In this document: in pieces, positions 1-6,986 of the stretch
Numbering within the stretch: the first letter of the stretch is position 1
How the letters are laid out: the number at the start of each line of letters is the position of its first letter
From: Modestobacter sp.
GTDB taxonomy: Bacteria; Actinomycetota; Actinomycetes; Mycobacteriales; Geodermatophilaceae
Assembly (NCBI GenBank): GCA_025966175.1
Contig: JAOPVN010000146.1
Span: 1-9,262, forward strand
Direction: 5' to 3'
Length of the DNA: 9,262 nucleotides
Translations under genes and position numbers: made by a program
The notes under the pieces: generated by a model
Seen by the model: only the letters and a program-made list of their open reading frames with translations
Database searches by the model: none
What the model was told of the DNA's origin: nothing

Positions 1-364
1 CGACCTCCCCGATCGCCTCGGCGGCCTTCGCCAGCTCGGTCACGCAGCGCAGGAAGCCCCGGTTGGGCTCGTGCGACCACGGCACCGGGCCGAAGCCCTT
101 CCAGCCGTTGCGACGGAGCGCGTCCAGCCCGCGGTGGTAGCCGGTGCGGGCGTACGCGTAACCCTCGATGGTGTCGCTCAGCCGCCGCTCGGGGCGGTTC
201 AGCGCCTCCTCGGCCAGCGCCGCCCACGCCGCGCTGACCGTCGGGTGGTGGGCCGCGACCTCGGCCGGCGGGTTGCCCGCCGCGAGCTCGGCGTCTGCCT
301 CCGGGTTCGGTGGCAGGAGGGTGGCCGGCGGCTCGCCCAGCAGGTTGCCGTGAGCGTGGGTCAT
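1..364 (-). CDS. DUF3151 domain protein, 5' part (C-terminus outside window)
   Basis: The first 121 codons of a gene that continues past the left edge. The protein opens MTHAHGNLLGEPPATLLP and then carries an acidic/alanine-rich helix, a segment around YAYARTGYHRGLDALRRNGW, and WSHEPNRGFLRC. This is the pattern of the actinobacterial DUF3151 family, whose function is unknown. The family sits next to fba in mycobacteria and relatives, as here. The ATG (362-364) lies only 2 bp after the fba stop (367-369), so the gene is almost certainly co-transcribed with fba and probably translated by coupling to it; I see no separate promoter. The family assignment rests on remembered similarity and on the fba linkage. 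No catalytic motif is visible. Confidence 0.82.
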   Translation of the reverse strand, partial: MTHAHGNLLGEPPATLLPPNPEADAELAAGNPPAEVAAHHPTVSAAWAALAEEALNRPERRLSDTIEGYAYARTGYHRGLDALRRNGWKGFGPVPWSHEPNRGFLRCVTELAKAAEAIGEV

Positions 365-366
365 GG

Positions 367-1398
367 TCAGCCCGCCTGCGACTGACCGGCCGACAGGAGG
401 TCCTCGCAGGCCTCGACGACGCGGTCGGCCATGCCGATCTCCGCGGCCTTGAGGTAGCTACGCGGGTCGTAGGCCTTCTTGTTTCCGACCTCGCCGTCGA
501 TCTTCAGGACGCCGTCGTAGTTCTTGAACATGTGGTCGGCGATCGGCCGCGTGAAGGCGTACTGCGTGTCGGTGTCGACGTTCATCTTCACGACGCCGTA
601 GGACAGCGCCTCGCGGATCTCCTCCTTGGCAGAGCCGGAACCACCGTGGAAGACCAGGTTGAACGGCTTGTCGTCGGCCAGGCCGAACTCCTTCGCGACG
701 ATGTCCTGGCCCTGCTTGAGGATCTCCGGGCGCAGCTTGACGTTGCCCGGCTTGTAGACGCCGTGCACGTTGCCGAAGGTGGCGGCCAGCAGGTAGAGGC
801 CCTTCTCCCCCCGGCCCAGCGCCTTCGCAGTGGCCACGAAGTCACCCGGGGCCGTGTAGAGCTTCTCGTTGATGTCGTGCGCGACGCCGTCCTCCTCGCC
901 GCCGACGACGCCGATCTCCACCTCGAGCACGATCTTCGCCTTGGCGCACTGCTCGAGCAGCTCCTGGGCGATCTGCAGGTTCTCCTCGAGGTCGATCGCC
1001 GAGCCGTCCCACATGTGCGACTGGAACAGCGGCTCCTGACCTGCGTTCACCCGGTCCTGGGACAGGGCGATCAGCGGGCGGACGTAGCTGTCGAGCTTGT
1101 CCTTCGGGCAGTGGTCGGTGTGCAGCGCGACCTGCACCGGGTACCTCTCGGCGACGACGTGGGCGAACTCGGCCAGCGCCACCGCGCCGGTGACCATGTC
1201 CTTGACCTTGGTGCCGGAGGCGAACTCCGCGCCGCCGGTGGAGAACTGGATGATCCCGTCACTCCCGGCGTCGGCGAAGCCGCGCATGGCGGCGTTCACC
1301 GTCTCCGAGGAGGTGCAGTTGATCGCCGGGTAGGCGAACCCGCCCTCCTTCGCCCGGCGGATCATGTCGGCGTAGACCTCGGGGGTCGCGATGGGCAT
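367..1398 (-). CDS. fba: Class II fructose-bisphosphate aldolase
   Basis: Zinc-dependent aldolase that splits fructose 1,6-bisphosphate into dihydroxyacetone phosphate and glyceraldehyde 3-phosphate, and reverses this in gluconeogenesis; cytosolic. The 343-residue protein follows the M. tuberculosis enzyme closely: MPIATPEVYADM at the start, INCTSSETVNAA (27-38), and the proton-donor/zinc motif HTDHCPKDKLDSY with D95 and H96. It also has GVVGGEEDG (163-171), zinc ligands H212 (FGNVHGVYKPG) and H251 (VFHGGSGS), and the phosphate-binding NVDTDTQYAFTRP (273-285). A GTG nine bases further upstream (1407) is in frame, but it lies inside the Shine-Dalgarno sequence, so ATG 1398 is preferred and matches known homologues. 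The 76 bp upstream must hold any private promoter. A GATACT hexamer (1457-1462, minus strand) is a weak -10 candidate. The DUF3151 gene follows after 2 bp. Confidence 0.98.
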   Translation of the reverse strand: MPIATPEVYADMIRRAKEGGFAYPAINCTSSETVNAAMRGFADAGSDGIIQFSTGGAEFASGTKVKDMVTGAVALAEFAHVVAERYPVQVALHTDHCPKDKLDSYVRPLIALSQDRVNAGQEPLFQSHMWDGSAIDLEENLQIAQELLEQCAKAKIVLEVEIGVVGGEEDGVAHDINEKLYTAPGDFVATAKALGRGEKGLYLLAATFGNVHGVYKPGNVKLRPEILKQGQDIVAKEFGLADDKPFNLVFHGGSGSAKEEIREALSYGVVKMNVDTDTQYAFTRPIADHMFKNYDGVLKIDGEVGNKKAYDPRSYLKAAEIGMADRVVEACEDLLSAGQSQAG

Positions 1399-1405
1399 GC
1401 GGGGC

Positions 1406-1411
1406 ACTCCT
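1406..1411 (-). promoter_or_regulatory. fba: Shine-Dalgarno AGGAGT that fixes the fba start
   Basis: The minus strand reads AGGAGT, placing AGGAG 8 nt before ATG 1398. The alternative in-frame GTG at 1405-1407 overlaps this site and so cannot use it. Confidence 0.8.
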
Positions 1412-1474
1412 GACGTCGGTCGCTCTACTACGCGCTGATCGGTGCTGCTCGGGGTCAGTATCGCGCCGTCGGGG

Positions 1475-2104
1475 TCACTCCGGGGCGTCGGGGCGAACGC
1501 GGAGCCCCAAGGTGGTCACCAGGACGACCGCCTGGGTGACGTCGATCTGCGCGCCGGTGAGTTCGACGTTGCGCGGGTCCACCGCCGACAGGTCCGAGCC
1601 GCGCAGGTCGGCGCCGCTGAGGTCGGCGTCGTGGAACCAGGAGGCGGAGAGGTCCAGGCCGCGCAGGGTCGCACCGGAGCCGCGCAGGCCGGTGAGGTCG
1701 GCTTCGCGCAGCCGGGCCCCGGTGAGTGTGGCCCGGGTCAGGTCCGCGCCGGGGAGCCCGACGAACGACCAGTCGCCCCGCTCGACGGTCATCAGGTCGA
1801 AGGTGCACCGGTCGAACATCGAACCGACGAACTTGCAGTCGGTGAAGGTGGCGTCGAAGAACGAGCAGCCGGTGAAGGTGCAGTTCAGGAACGCGGCGTC
1901 GGTGTGCTCCGACAGGTTGAACCGGCAGTCGCGAAAGGTGCACTCGGTGAAGACCGCGCCGTCGTCGGTGATCTCGGTGAGGTCGACGCCGATGAAGGCC
2001 ACGCGGGTGTGCTCCTGACCGGAGATGTCCTCCCCGTACCAGTCGGCCTGCCGGATCTCGCTCTCGGTCGGTGGCGGCTCGGCGCCATGTGCGCGGTCGG
2101 CCAT
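1475..2104 (-). CDS. Pentapeptide-repeat protein, Qnr/MfpA-like
   Basis: 209 residues with a long run of A(D/N)LXX-type repeats. The first block is Cys/Phe-rich (VFTECTFRDCRF, AFLNCTFTGCSF, ATFTDCKF, MFDRCTF, about 51-102). After a short break at about 103-114 comes a Leu-centred block (GADLTRATLTGARLREADL, then ATLRGLDLSASWFHDADL and GADLRGSDLS, about 119-173). Such repeats fold into a right-handed quadrilateral beta-helix. The two blocks separated by a break, and the C-terminal helix-like end (GAQIDVTQAVVLVTTLGLRV), resemble the MfpA/Qnr group, which mimic DNA and bind gyrase, giving reduced fluoroquinolone sensitivity in some hosts. Whether this protein touches gyrase cannot be told from sequence. 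The start ATG 2104 is 20 bp after the stop of the preceding FAD oxidoreductase gene, suggesting one operon. No good Shine-Dalgarno is visible. No signal peptide or membrane segment. Confidence 0.93.
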   Translation of the reverse strand: MADRAHGAEPPPTESEIRQADWYGEDISGQEHTRVAFIGVDLTEITDDGAVFTECTFRDCRFNLSEHTDAAFLNCTFTGCSFFDATFTDCKFVGSMFDRCTFDLMTVERGDWSFVGLPGADLTRATLTGARLREADLTGLRGSGATLRGLDLSASWFHDADLSGADLRGSDLSAVDPRNVELTGAQIDVTQAVVLVTTLGLRVRPDAPE

Positions 2105-2124
2105 GTCGTGGTCCCGCCCGGCGC

Positions 2125-3477
2125 TCAGCCGTGCTCGACGCGGCTGGCCACCCGGGCCGCGACGACGACCGGGTCGTAGGTGGGCGAGAACGGCGGCGCG
2201 TAGGACAGGTCGGACCCGGATAGCTCCTCGGCGGTCATCCCGGCCCAGATCGCGGTGGCGAACACGTCGATCCGCTTGCCGCTCCCCGGCCCGCCCACGA
2301 CCTGGGCGCCGAGCAGCACCCCCGACCCCCGCTCGGTGATGAGCTTGACGTGGATGGGCGACGCCCCCGGGTAGTAGCCGGCGCGGGTCGAGGACTCGAT
2401 CAGCTCGGTTCGGAAGTCGTAGCCGCCGTCCTCCGCCTGCGTCGTGCAGAGGCCTGTGCGGGCGACCTCGAGGTCGCCGACCTTCGTCATCGCCGTCCCC
2501 AGTACTCCCGCGAAGCGCGCCGGGCGTCCGCCGATCACCGACCCGGCCACCCGGCCCTGCTTGTTGGCGTGGGTGCCGAGGGCGACGTGGATCGCCTCGC
2601 CGGTGAGCCGGTGGAGGGTCTGCGAGCAGTCGCCGGCGGCGAAGACCTCGGGGTGCGAGCGGCTGCGCTGGGTCTGCCGGACATCGATCGCTCCGGTGGC
2701 CCCCAGCTGCAGCCCCGCTTCGCGGGCCAGCGCCACCTCCGGGCCCATGCCGAGGCCGAGGACGACGAGGTCGGCGAGATAGCTGCCGGTGTCGGTGCGC
2801 ACGGCCCGCACCGACCCGTCGGCGTCCACCTCGATCTCACGGACCGGTTGGCCGGTCTGCACGTCGATGCCCATGTCGGACATGGCCGCGCAGACCCGCT
2901 CGCCCATGTCGTCGTCCAGCTGCGCCATCGGCAGCGGATCGGCGAGGACGACGGTGACATGCAGCCCGCGGGTCTGCAGCACCTCGGCCATCTCCAGGCC
3001 GATGTAGCCACCCCCGAGGACGACGGCCCGCGTGGCTCCGGCGGCGATCGCGGCGCGGATGTCGGCGCCGTCGGCCAACCGGTGCACCCCGTACACGCCG
3101 TCGGCGTCCAGGCCCGGCACTTTCGGGCGCAGCGGACGGCCGCCGGTGGCCACGACGAGGTTGTCGTAGCCGAGCCGCTCGTCGCCGGCCGCGACGACCT
3201 CCCCCGCCGCCAGGTCGATGCCCTCGGCGCGGGTGTCGGCCCGAATGGTGATGTCCTTCGCCGCGAACTCCGCCGGGGTGCGGGCGAGCAGGCGGTCGCG
3301 GTCGGAGACCAGCCCGCCGATCCAGTACGGGATGCCGCAGGCGGAGTAGGAGATCTCCGGCCCCTGCTCGAGGACGACGATCTCCAGGTCCTCCGACGGC
3401 CGCAGCCGCCGGGCCTGGGAGGCCGCCGACAAGCCCGCCGCGTCACCCCCGATGACCACCAGCCGTTCCCTGCTCAT
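2125..3477 (-). CDS. FAD-dependent oxidoreductase, CoA-disulfide reductase/NADH oxidase family
   Basis: 450-residue flavoprotein of the class III pyridine nucleotide-disulfide oxidoreductases (CoA-disulfide reductase, NADH oxidase, NADH peroxidase). Domains in order: an FAD-binding fold with VVIGGDAAGLSAA (7-19); a single redox cysteine C47 in SYSACGIPYWIGG; the FAD loop ATGGRP (110-115); an NAD(P)H-binding fold with VVLGGGYIGLEMAEVL (152-167); the second FAD motif VFAAGDC (278-284); and a C-terminal dimerisation domain ending DLSYAPPFSPTYDPV (423-437), which is typical of the family. There is one active cysteine rather than a CxxxxC pair, so it is not a glutathione- or mycothione-reductase type. 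No C-terminal rhodanese domain is present. The real substrate (CoA disulfide, polysulfide, oxygen or peroxide) cannot be decided. ATG 3477 is chosen because the FAD motif follows directly; upstream in-frame residues are Pro/Gly/Arg-rich and non-conserved. The start lacks a clear Shine-Dalgarno. Confidence 0.93.
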   Translation of the reverse strand: MSRERLVVIGGDAAGLSAASQARRLRPSEDLEIVVLEQGPEISYSACGIPYWIGGLVSDRDRLLARTPAEFAAKDITIRADTRAEGIDLAAGEVVAAGDERLGYDNLVVATGGRPLRPKVPGLDADGVYGVHRLADGADIRAAIAAGATRAVVLGGGYIGLEMAEVLQTRGLHVTVVLADPLPMAQLDDDMGERVCAAMSDMGIDVQTGQPVREIEVDADGSVRAVRTDTGSYLADLVVLGLGMGPEVALAREAGLQLGATGAIDVRQTQRSRSHPEVFAAGDCSQTLHRLTGEAIHVALGTHANKQGRVAGSVIGGRPARFAGVLGTAMTKVGDLEVARTGLCTTQAEDGGYDFRTELIESSTRAGYYPGASPIHVKLITERGSGVLLGAQVVGGPGSGKRIDVFATAIWAGMTAEELSGSDLSYAPPFSPTYDPVVVAARVASRVEHG

Positions 3478-3587
3478 GCCCGACAGGGTGTCATTCCGCG
3501 TGCCGTGCGCGCCTGGTCCGTCGCACGAGTGGCGACGGCCAGCTGGGTGCGGGCCCGGCCGACCGCCCACCGGCTGCCGGGCACCGG

Positions 3588-5036
3588 TCAGCGCCCCGCT
3601 GCGGTCCCGGCCAGATTCGCGGCCCGTGCGCCGCGGAACACCTTGCCGGGGTTGAGCAGGCCGGCCGGGTCGAGGGCGTCCTTGATGGCGCGGTGCACGT
3701 CGAGTGCCACCGGGCCGATCTCCCGCTCCAGCCAGTCGACCTTGATGGCGCCGACGCCGTGCTCCCCGGTGATCGTCCCGCCGAGGGAGAGCCCGAGCTC
3801 GAGGATGTCGTCGAACGCGGCGTAGGCGCGCGTGCGCTGGTCGTCGTCGGCCAGGTCGAAGCAGATCGTCGGGTGCATGTTGCCGTCACCGGCATGGCCG
3901 ACGACGCCGATGACCAGCCCGCGCTGCGCGGCAATCGCGTCGCAGCCGTCGAGGAACGCGGCGATCCGCGACCGCGGCACCGCGACGTCGTCGATGAGCG
4001 TGGAGCCCAGTTGCTCCAGCGCGGGTAGCGCCATCCGGCGGGCGGTGAGCAGCAGGTCGCCCTCGGCCGGGTCGTCGGTCGTGTGCACGAACTCCGCCCC
4101 GGCCTCGCGGCACAGGTCGGCGAGGGCGGCGATCTCGGCCGCGGCGGCCTCGCCTCCGGCGTCGGACTGCGCCACGAGCAGGGCGTGCGCGCTGCGGTCC
4201 AGGTCGGCGTGCAGCAGGTCGTCGACGGCGCAGATGCAGGTGTTGTCCATGACCTCGAGCAGGCTGGGCACCAGACCGCTGGTGACCACCCGCTCGACCA
4301 CCTGGCCGGTCTGCGCGGTCGTCGCGAAGGTGGCGGCCAGGGTGACCGGGCGCTGCGGTGCCGGTCGCAGGGCCAGCGTCGCCTCGGTGATGACGCCGAG
4401 GGTGCCCTCCGAGCCCACGAACAGGCGGGCCAGGTCGTAACCGGCGACGCCCTTGACGGTGCGGCGACCGGTGCGCAGAACCCGCCCGTCGGCGAGGACC
4501 ACCTCCAGGCCCAACACGTAGTCGGTGGTGACCCCGTACTTGACGCAGCACAGCCCGCCGGAATTCGTGGAGAGGTTGCCGCCGATCGTGCACCAGTCGT
4601 AGCTGGAGGGATCCGGCGGATAGAACAGCCCGGCGCCGGCGACGGCGTCACGCAACGCCTTGTTCACCACACCGGGCTGGACGACGGCCAGCCGGTCGGC
4701 CGGAGCGACCTCCAGGACGGCGTCCATCCGGGTCATCACCAGCGTGATCGCGCCGTCCACGGCGTTGCTGGCCCCGGCCAGCCCCGAGCCGGCCCCGCGC
4801 GGGACGACCGGGACCCCGTGGCGGCCGGCCACTTGCATCACCGCGACGACGTCGGCGGTGCTGCGCGGGAGGACGACGGCCGCGGGGCTGCCGGCCGGCG
4901 CGAGCATCGCCTGGTCACGGGCGTAGGCCGCCGTGACATCGGGATCGAGAAGGACGGTCCCGGTGCCGAGCGCGTCCTGCAGCTCGGTCACCCACGCCGC
5001 CGTTGCGTGGGTCACCGTCACACCGTACGACGCCAC
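3588..5036 (-). CDS. FAD-linked oxidase, GlcD / D-lactate dehydrogenase type
   Basis: Up to 482 residues, close to the usual size of GlcD and related 2-hydroxyacid dehydrogenases that oxidise glycolate, D-lactate or similar D-2-hydroxyacids with FAD. The N-terminal half is the PCMH-type FAD domain: VVLPRSTADVVAVM (54-67), the flavin-phosphate loop VPRGAGSGLAGAS (78-90), PPDPSSYDWCTIGGNLSTNS (140-159) and GSEGTLGVITE (208-218). The C-terminal half has the family motifs HAGDGNMHP (381-389, a metal/substrate site in relatives), GEHGVGAIK (424-432) and LLNPGKVF (460-467). No FeS domain is fused, and no GlcE/GlcF partner lies in this window. The exact substrate is unknown. The start is uncertain: GTG 5036 gives the longest form, but GTG 5021 and GTG 5015 are also in frame and none has a good Shine-Dalgarno. 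The gene begins 18 bp after the pyrE stop, so read-through from pyrE is likely. Confidence 0.93.
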   Translation of the reverse strand: MASYGVTVTHATAAWVTELQDALGTGTVLLDPDVTAAYARDQAMLAPAGSPAAVVLPRSTADVVAVMQVAGRHGVPVVPRGAGSGLAGASNAVDGAITLVMTRMDAVLEVAPADRLAVVQPGVVNKALRDAVAGAGLFYPPDPSSYDWCTIGGNLSTNSGGLCCVKYGVTTDYVLGLEVVLADGRVLRTGRRTVKGVAGYDLARLFVGSEGTLGVITEATLALRPAPQRPVTLAATFATTAQTGQVVERVVTSGLVPSLLEVMDNTCICAVDDLLHADLDRSAHALLVAQSDAGGEAAAAEIAALADLCREAGAEFVHTTDDPAEGDLLLTARRMALPALEQLGSTLIDDVAVPRSRIAAFLDGCDAIAAQRGLVIGVVGHAGDGNMHPTICFDLADDDQRTRAYAAFDDILELGLSLGGTITGEHGVGAIKVDWLEREIGPVALDVHRAIKDALDPAGLLNPGKVFRGARAANLAGTAAGR

Positions 5037-5054
5037 GCCCCCCGGAAAGGTGGG

Positions 5055-5612
5055 TCAGTCGAGGCCGAGGTCGGCCAGGGAGAAGGCGGCGCGGTACTCG
5101 AAGCCGGCCTTCTCGACCGCGGCCCGGCCGCCGCGGTCGACGATCACCGCGACCCCGATCACCTCGGCGCCGGCCTCCTGGAGCGCCTCGGCCGCGGTGA
5201 GCGGGCTGCCGCCGGTGGTGGAGACGTCATCGACGACGAGCACCGAGCGGCCCTCGACGTCGGGCCCCTCGATCCGCCGCTGCAGCCCGTGCGCCTTGCC
5301 GGCCTTCCGGACGACGCAGGCGTCCAGGAAGCCCTCGCCGTCGGAGGCCGCATGCAGCATCGCCGTCGCGACCGGGTCGGCGCCGAGGGTCAGCCCGCCG
5401 ACGACGTCGTAGCGCAGGTCGCCGGTGAGCTGGCGCATCACGCGGCCGACCAGCGGGGCGCCCTCGTGGTGCAGCGTCAGCCGGCGCATGTCGATGTACC
5501 AGTCCGCCTCCCGCCCGGAGGAGAGCGTGACCTTCCCGTGCACCACGGCGAGCTCGACGATGAGCTCGCGCAGCCGGTCGCGGTCGGGGTGCGCCGTGGC
5601 GGGGGCGGTCAT
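5055..5612 (-). CDS. pyrE: Orotate phosphoribosyltransferase
   Basis: Transfers the phosphoribosyl group of PRPP to orotate to give orotidine 5'-monophosphate, the fifth step of de novo UMP synthesis; cytosolic, usually a dimer. The 185-residue protein, within the normal size range, shows KVTLSSGREADWYIDMR (27-43) at the N-terminus; the catalytic-loop lysines are in VRKAGKAHG (101-109). The PRPP-binding signature VLVVDDVSTTGGS (124-136) contains the paired acidic residues D128 and D129. The placement between clpB and fba on one strand fits the actinobacterial neighbourhood. The start ATG 5612 has no convincing Shine-Dalgarno, but a TAGGGT hexamer lies 8 nt upstream, so the mRNA may be leaderless. 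The preceding fasciclin gene ends 48 bp upstream on the same strand. Confidence 0.97.
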   Translation of the reverse strand: MTAPATAHPDRDRLRELIVELAVVHGKVTLSSGREADWYIDMRRLTLHHEGAPLVGRVMRQLTGDLRYDVVGGLTLGADPVATAMLHAASDGEGFLDACVVRKAGKAHGLQRRIEGPDVEGRSVLVVDDVSTTGGSPLTAAEALQEAGAEVIGVAVIVDRGGRAAVEKAGFEYRAAFSLADLGLD

Positions 5613-5620
5613 GCCCCGAG

Positions 5621-5626
5621 ACCCTA
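5621..5626 (-). promoter_or_regulatory. pyrE: Candidate -10 box (TAGGGT) for leaderless pyrE
   Basis: The minus strand reads TAGGGT, 8 nt before the pyrE ATG. It fits the actinobacterial -10 pattern TANNNT. Initiation at the usual distance would start the transcript at or next to the ATG, which fits the lack of a Shine-Dalgarno. No clear -35 is visible, which is common in this group. Visual match only. Confidence 0.35.
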
Positions 5627-5660
5627 CTGAGCCGCTCGCAGCCGACGGGAGCGCGGCCGG

Positions 5661-6353
5661 TCAGCCGGCGGCGGGGGCGAGCACCTGGTCGATGACGTAG
5701 ACCGTCGCGTTCGCCGTCGGCACGTTGCCGCACACGACGGTGGCAGGTGCAGCTGCGGCCACCGTCTGGTCCGCCGTGACCGTCGGCGCGTTCGCCGGGC
5801 CGGCGACCGTGATCGAGTCGCCGTTGAGCGTGGTGTGCTCACCGAGGAGCTGGTCCGGGGTCAGCCGGCCGGGGATGACGTGGTGGGTGAGCACCGTCGT
5901 CAGCCGGGGCACGTCGGCGAGCAGCGCGGGCAGTGCGTCGGGGCCCAGGGCGTCGAAGGCGCTGTTCGCGGGGGCCAGCACCGTCACGTCCACCCGGGTG
6001 TTGATCACGTCGACGAGGTTGGCGGCGATGACGGCCTGGGTGAAGGTGCTCAGCTGCGGGACCAGGCTGACGGCGCCGCCCACCGGGAAGGCGCCGACTG
6101 CGGCCAGGCTCCCCGGCCCGTCGACGGAGAAGACGTCGCAGCCGGGCCCGACCGGTCCCTGCGCCGCCGGGGCGGCGGTCGTCGACCCGGCGGCCGCCGA
6201 GCTGCCGGCGGCGCCGGAGCCGGCGCTGGAGACGGTCGAGTCGCCGCCCGAGCTGCAGGAGGTGGTGCCGGCCAGCAGGGCGAGCACGGCGGCGGCACCG
6301 ACCAGGCGGACGACGGGTCGGACGGTGGCTCGGGACAGCCGGGCGGCCTTCAC
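5661..6353 (-). CDS. Fasciclin (FAS1) domain lipoprotein or secreted protein, MPB70/MPB83-like
   Basis: 230 residues. The N-terminus has basic residues (KAARLSRATVRPVVR), a hydrophobic core (VGAAAVLALLAG, about 18-29) and TTSC, with C33 as a possible lipidation site. The lipobox is imperfect because T is at -3. A Ser/Ala/Gly/Thr-rich linker follows (34-66), then one FAS1 domain (about 95-228). Its H1 box is VTVLAPANSAFDAL (123-136), and its central motif is LTHHVIPG (155-162). NATVYVIDQVLAP near the end closely resembles the ending of mycobacterial MPB70/MPB83. C72 (in GPGC) and C208 (in VVCGN) match the disulfide pair of that group. FAS1 domains act in cell-surface adhesion; the partner here is unknown. 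GTG 6353 is chosen because GGAGGA lies 7 nt upstream and the signal peptide begins there. In-frame codons further upstream have no such support. The gene is divergent from the plus-strand gene at 6492 and 48 bp from pyrE. Confidence 0.93.
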   Translation of the reverse strand: MKAARLSRATVRPVVRLVGAAAVLALLAGTTSCSSGGDSTVSSAGSGAAGSSAAAGSTTAAPAAQGPVGPGCDVFSVDGPGSLAAVGAFPVGGAVSLVPQLSTFTQAVIAANLVDVINTRVDVTVLAPANSAFDALGPDALPALLADVPRLTTVLTHHVIPGRLTPDQLLGEHTTLNGDSITVAGPANAPTVTADQTVAAAAPATVVCGNVPTANATVYVIDQVLAPAAG

Positions 6354-6360
6354 GGTGGTC

Positions 6361-6366
6361 TCCTCC
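6361..6366 (-). promoter_or_regulatory. Shine-Dalgarno GGAGGA that fixes the GTG start of the fasciclin gene
   Basis: GGAGGA on the minus strand sits 7 nt before GTG 6353. It is a near-perfect ribosome site and decides the start over an in-frame ATG about 80 bp upstream (near 6436). Confidence 0.8.
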
Positions 6367-6376
6367 TGCTCCGGGA

Positions 6377-6391
6377 CCGCCCCGAGGGCGG
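6377..6391 (-). other. Small GC hairpin in the fasciclin 5' leader
   Basis: CCGCCC and GGGCGG arms (6 bp, perfect) with a 3-base loop, ending about 10 bp before the Shine-Dalgarno. It could form in the leader transcript, but in such GC-rich DNA short hairpins arise often by chance, so a regulatory role is only a possibility. Confidence 0.25.
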
Positions 6392-6479
6392 CGGTGCGGC
6401 ACCGGCGGTCGGGTGCTCTGGCCGTCGAGCATGGCATCCCGGCACCGCGGGGCCGGGCACAGCCGCCGGGCCGGCGTGC

Positions 6480-6485
6480 CAGGCT
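6480..6485 (+). promoter_or_regulatory. Candidate -10 box (CAGGCT) just before the GTG at 6492
   Basis: CAGGCT ends 6 nt before GTG 6492, the same arrangement as before pyrE. A weak -35-like GGCACA (6456-6461) lies 18 bp upstream. There is no Shine-Dalgarno. A leaderless transcript is the simplest reading, but the first base deviates from TANNNT. Confidence 0.3.
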
Positions 6486-6491
6486 GGGCCG

Positions 6492-6980
6492 GTGAGCGCC
6501 CGCCCTTCGTCCCCTGACCGGAGCGGCCCCGCCGCCGGCCGCCCCCCGATGCCGACGTCGGCGCGGATGGCGGTGGGCGTGCTGGCCGGACTGGCCGTCC
6601 TGCTCTTGCTCAGCGCGCTGCTCACCTTCGTCGCCCGCGACGCGGTGATCGATTCCTTCGCCGAGGCCCAGCCGGACTCGCCGCGATCGGACGCGGAACA
6701 GATCGTGCTCGTCAACCTGGTGCAGTCCGTCGTGTTCGGCGCGCTGGCCGGCATCTCCGCGGCGTTCCTCGCCCGGGGGCACGGCTGGGCCCGCTGGTCC
6801 GGCCTGGTGGCCGGCCTGTTGCTCGGGCTCATCACCCTGGGCGCCACGGTGCTGGCCGGCGGGGTGGCTGTCTCCTCGCTGCTGGTGCTGGTGCTGTGCG
6901 CGGCCGCCGTCGCCAGCCTGCTCGCCCGCACGACGGCTGCCTGGGCCGCGACGGGCCCACGCAACCGCGGCGAGAGCTGA
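6492..6980 (+). CDS. Small four-helix membrane protein, function unknown
   Basis: 162 residues if GTG 6492 is used. The first 25 residues are Ser/Pro/Arg-rich and presumably cytoplasmic. Four hydrophobic segments follow: about 27-47 (VLAGLAVLLLLSALLTFV), 71-94 (IVLVNLVQSVVFGALAGI), 101-122 and 125-145. Between helices 1 and 2 is an acidic loop (DAVIDSFAEAQPDSPRSDAE); between 2 and 3 is GHGWAR. The C-terminus is short and polar. No catalytic motif is seen. The layout repeats that of the convergent gene at 6987-7733, including TFV at the end of helix 1 and WAR before helix 3 at nearly identical spacing, so the two look like distant homologues. Internal ATGs at 6549 and 6567 are alternative starts that would keep all four helices. 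It is the only plus-strand gene in the window and ends 6 bp from its neighbour's stop. Confidence 0.8.
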   Translation: MSARPSSPDRSGPAAGRPPMPTSARMAVGVLAGLAVLLLLSALLTFVARDAVIDSFAEAQPDSPRSDAEQIVLVNLVQSVVFGALAGISAAFLARGHGWARWSGLVAGLLLGLITLGATVLAGGVAVSSLLVLVLCAAAVASLLARTTAAWAATGPRNRGES

Positions 6981-6986
6981 GCGGGC

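Noticed and set aside
310..1413. Long plus-strand open frame opposite fba (367 codons)
   Set aside because: It is the mirror of the fba frame: G/C-rich third positions remove stops on the opposite strand. Its product is Val/Arg/Leu/Asp-rich with no recognisable domain, while the minus strand is an unmistakable aldolase.
3478..3587. Short CCGG-rich inverted repeats between the GlcD-type oxidase and the FAD oxidoreductase
   Set aside because: Arms of only about 5 bp or with bulges in very GC-rich DNA; not enough to call a terminator or operator.
2350..3825. Long plus-strand open frame opposite the FAD oxidoreductase (491 codons)
   Set aside because: It crosses from one real minus-strand gene into another and has shadow composition (His/Arg/Gly/Ala); no motif.
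4083..5630. Long plus-strand open frame opposite the GlcD-type oxidase and pyrE (515 codons)
   Set aside because: Same shadow effect, spanning two confidently identified genes.
5835..6491. Upstream extension of the plus-strand membrane-protein frame
   Set aside because: The added part is Gly/Arg/Asp-rich antisense of the fasciclin gene; codon pattern and hydrophobic coding begin only after 6492.
6354..6782. N-terminal extension of the fasciclin ORF by 143 codons
   Set aside because: It would run through the divergent gene at 6492 and place the signal peptide in mid-protein. The GGAGGA 7 nt before GTG 6353 fits the shorter form.
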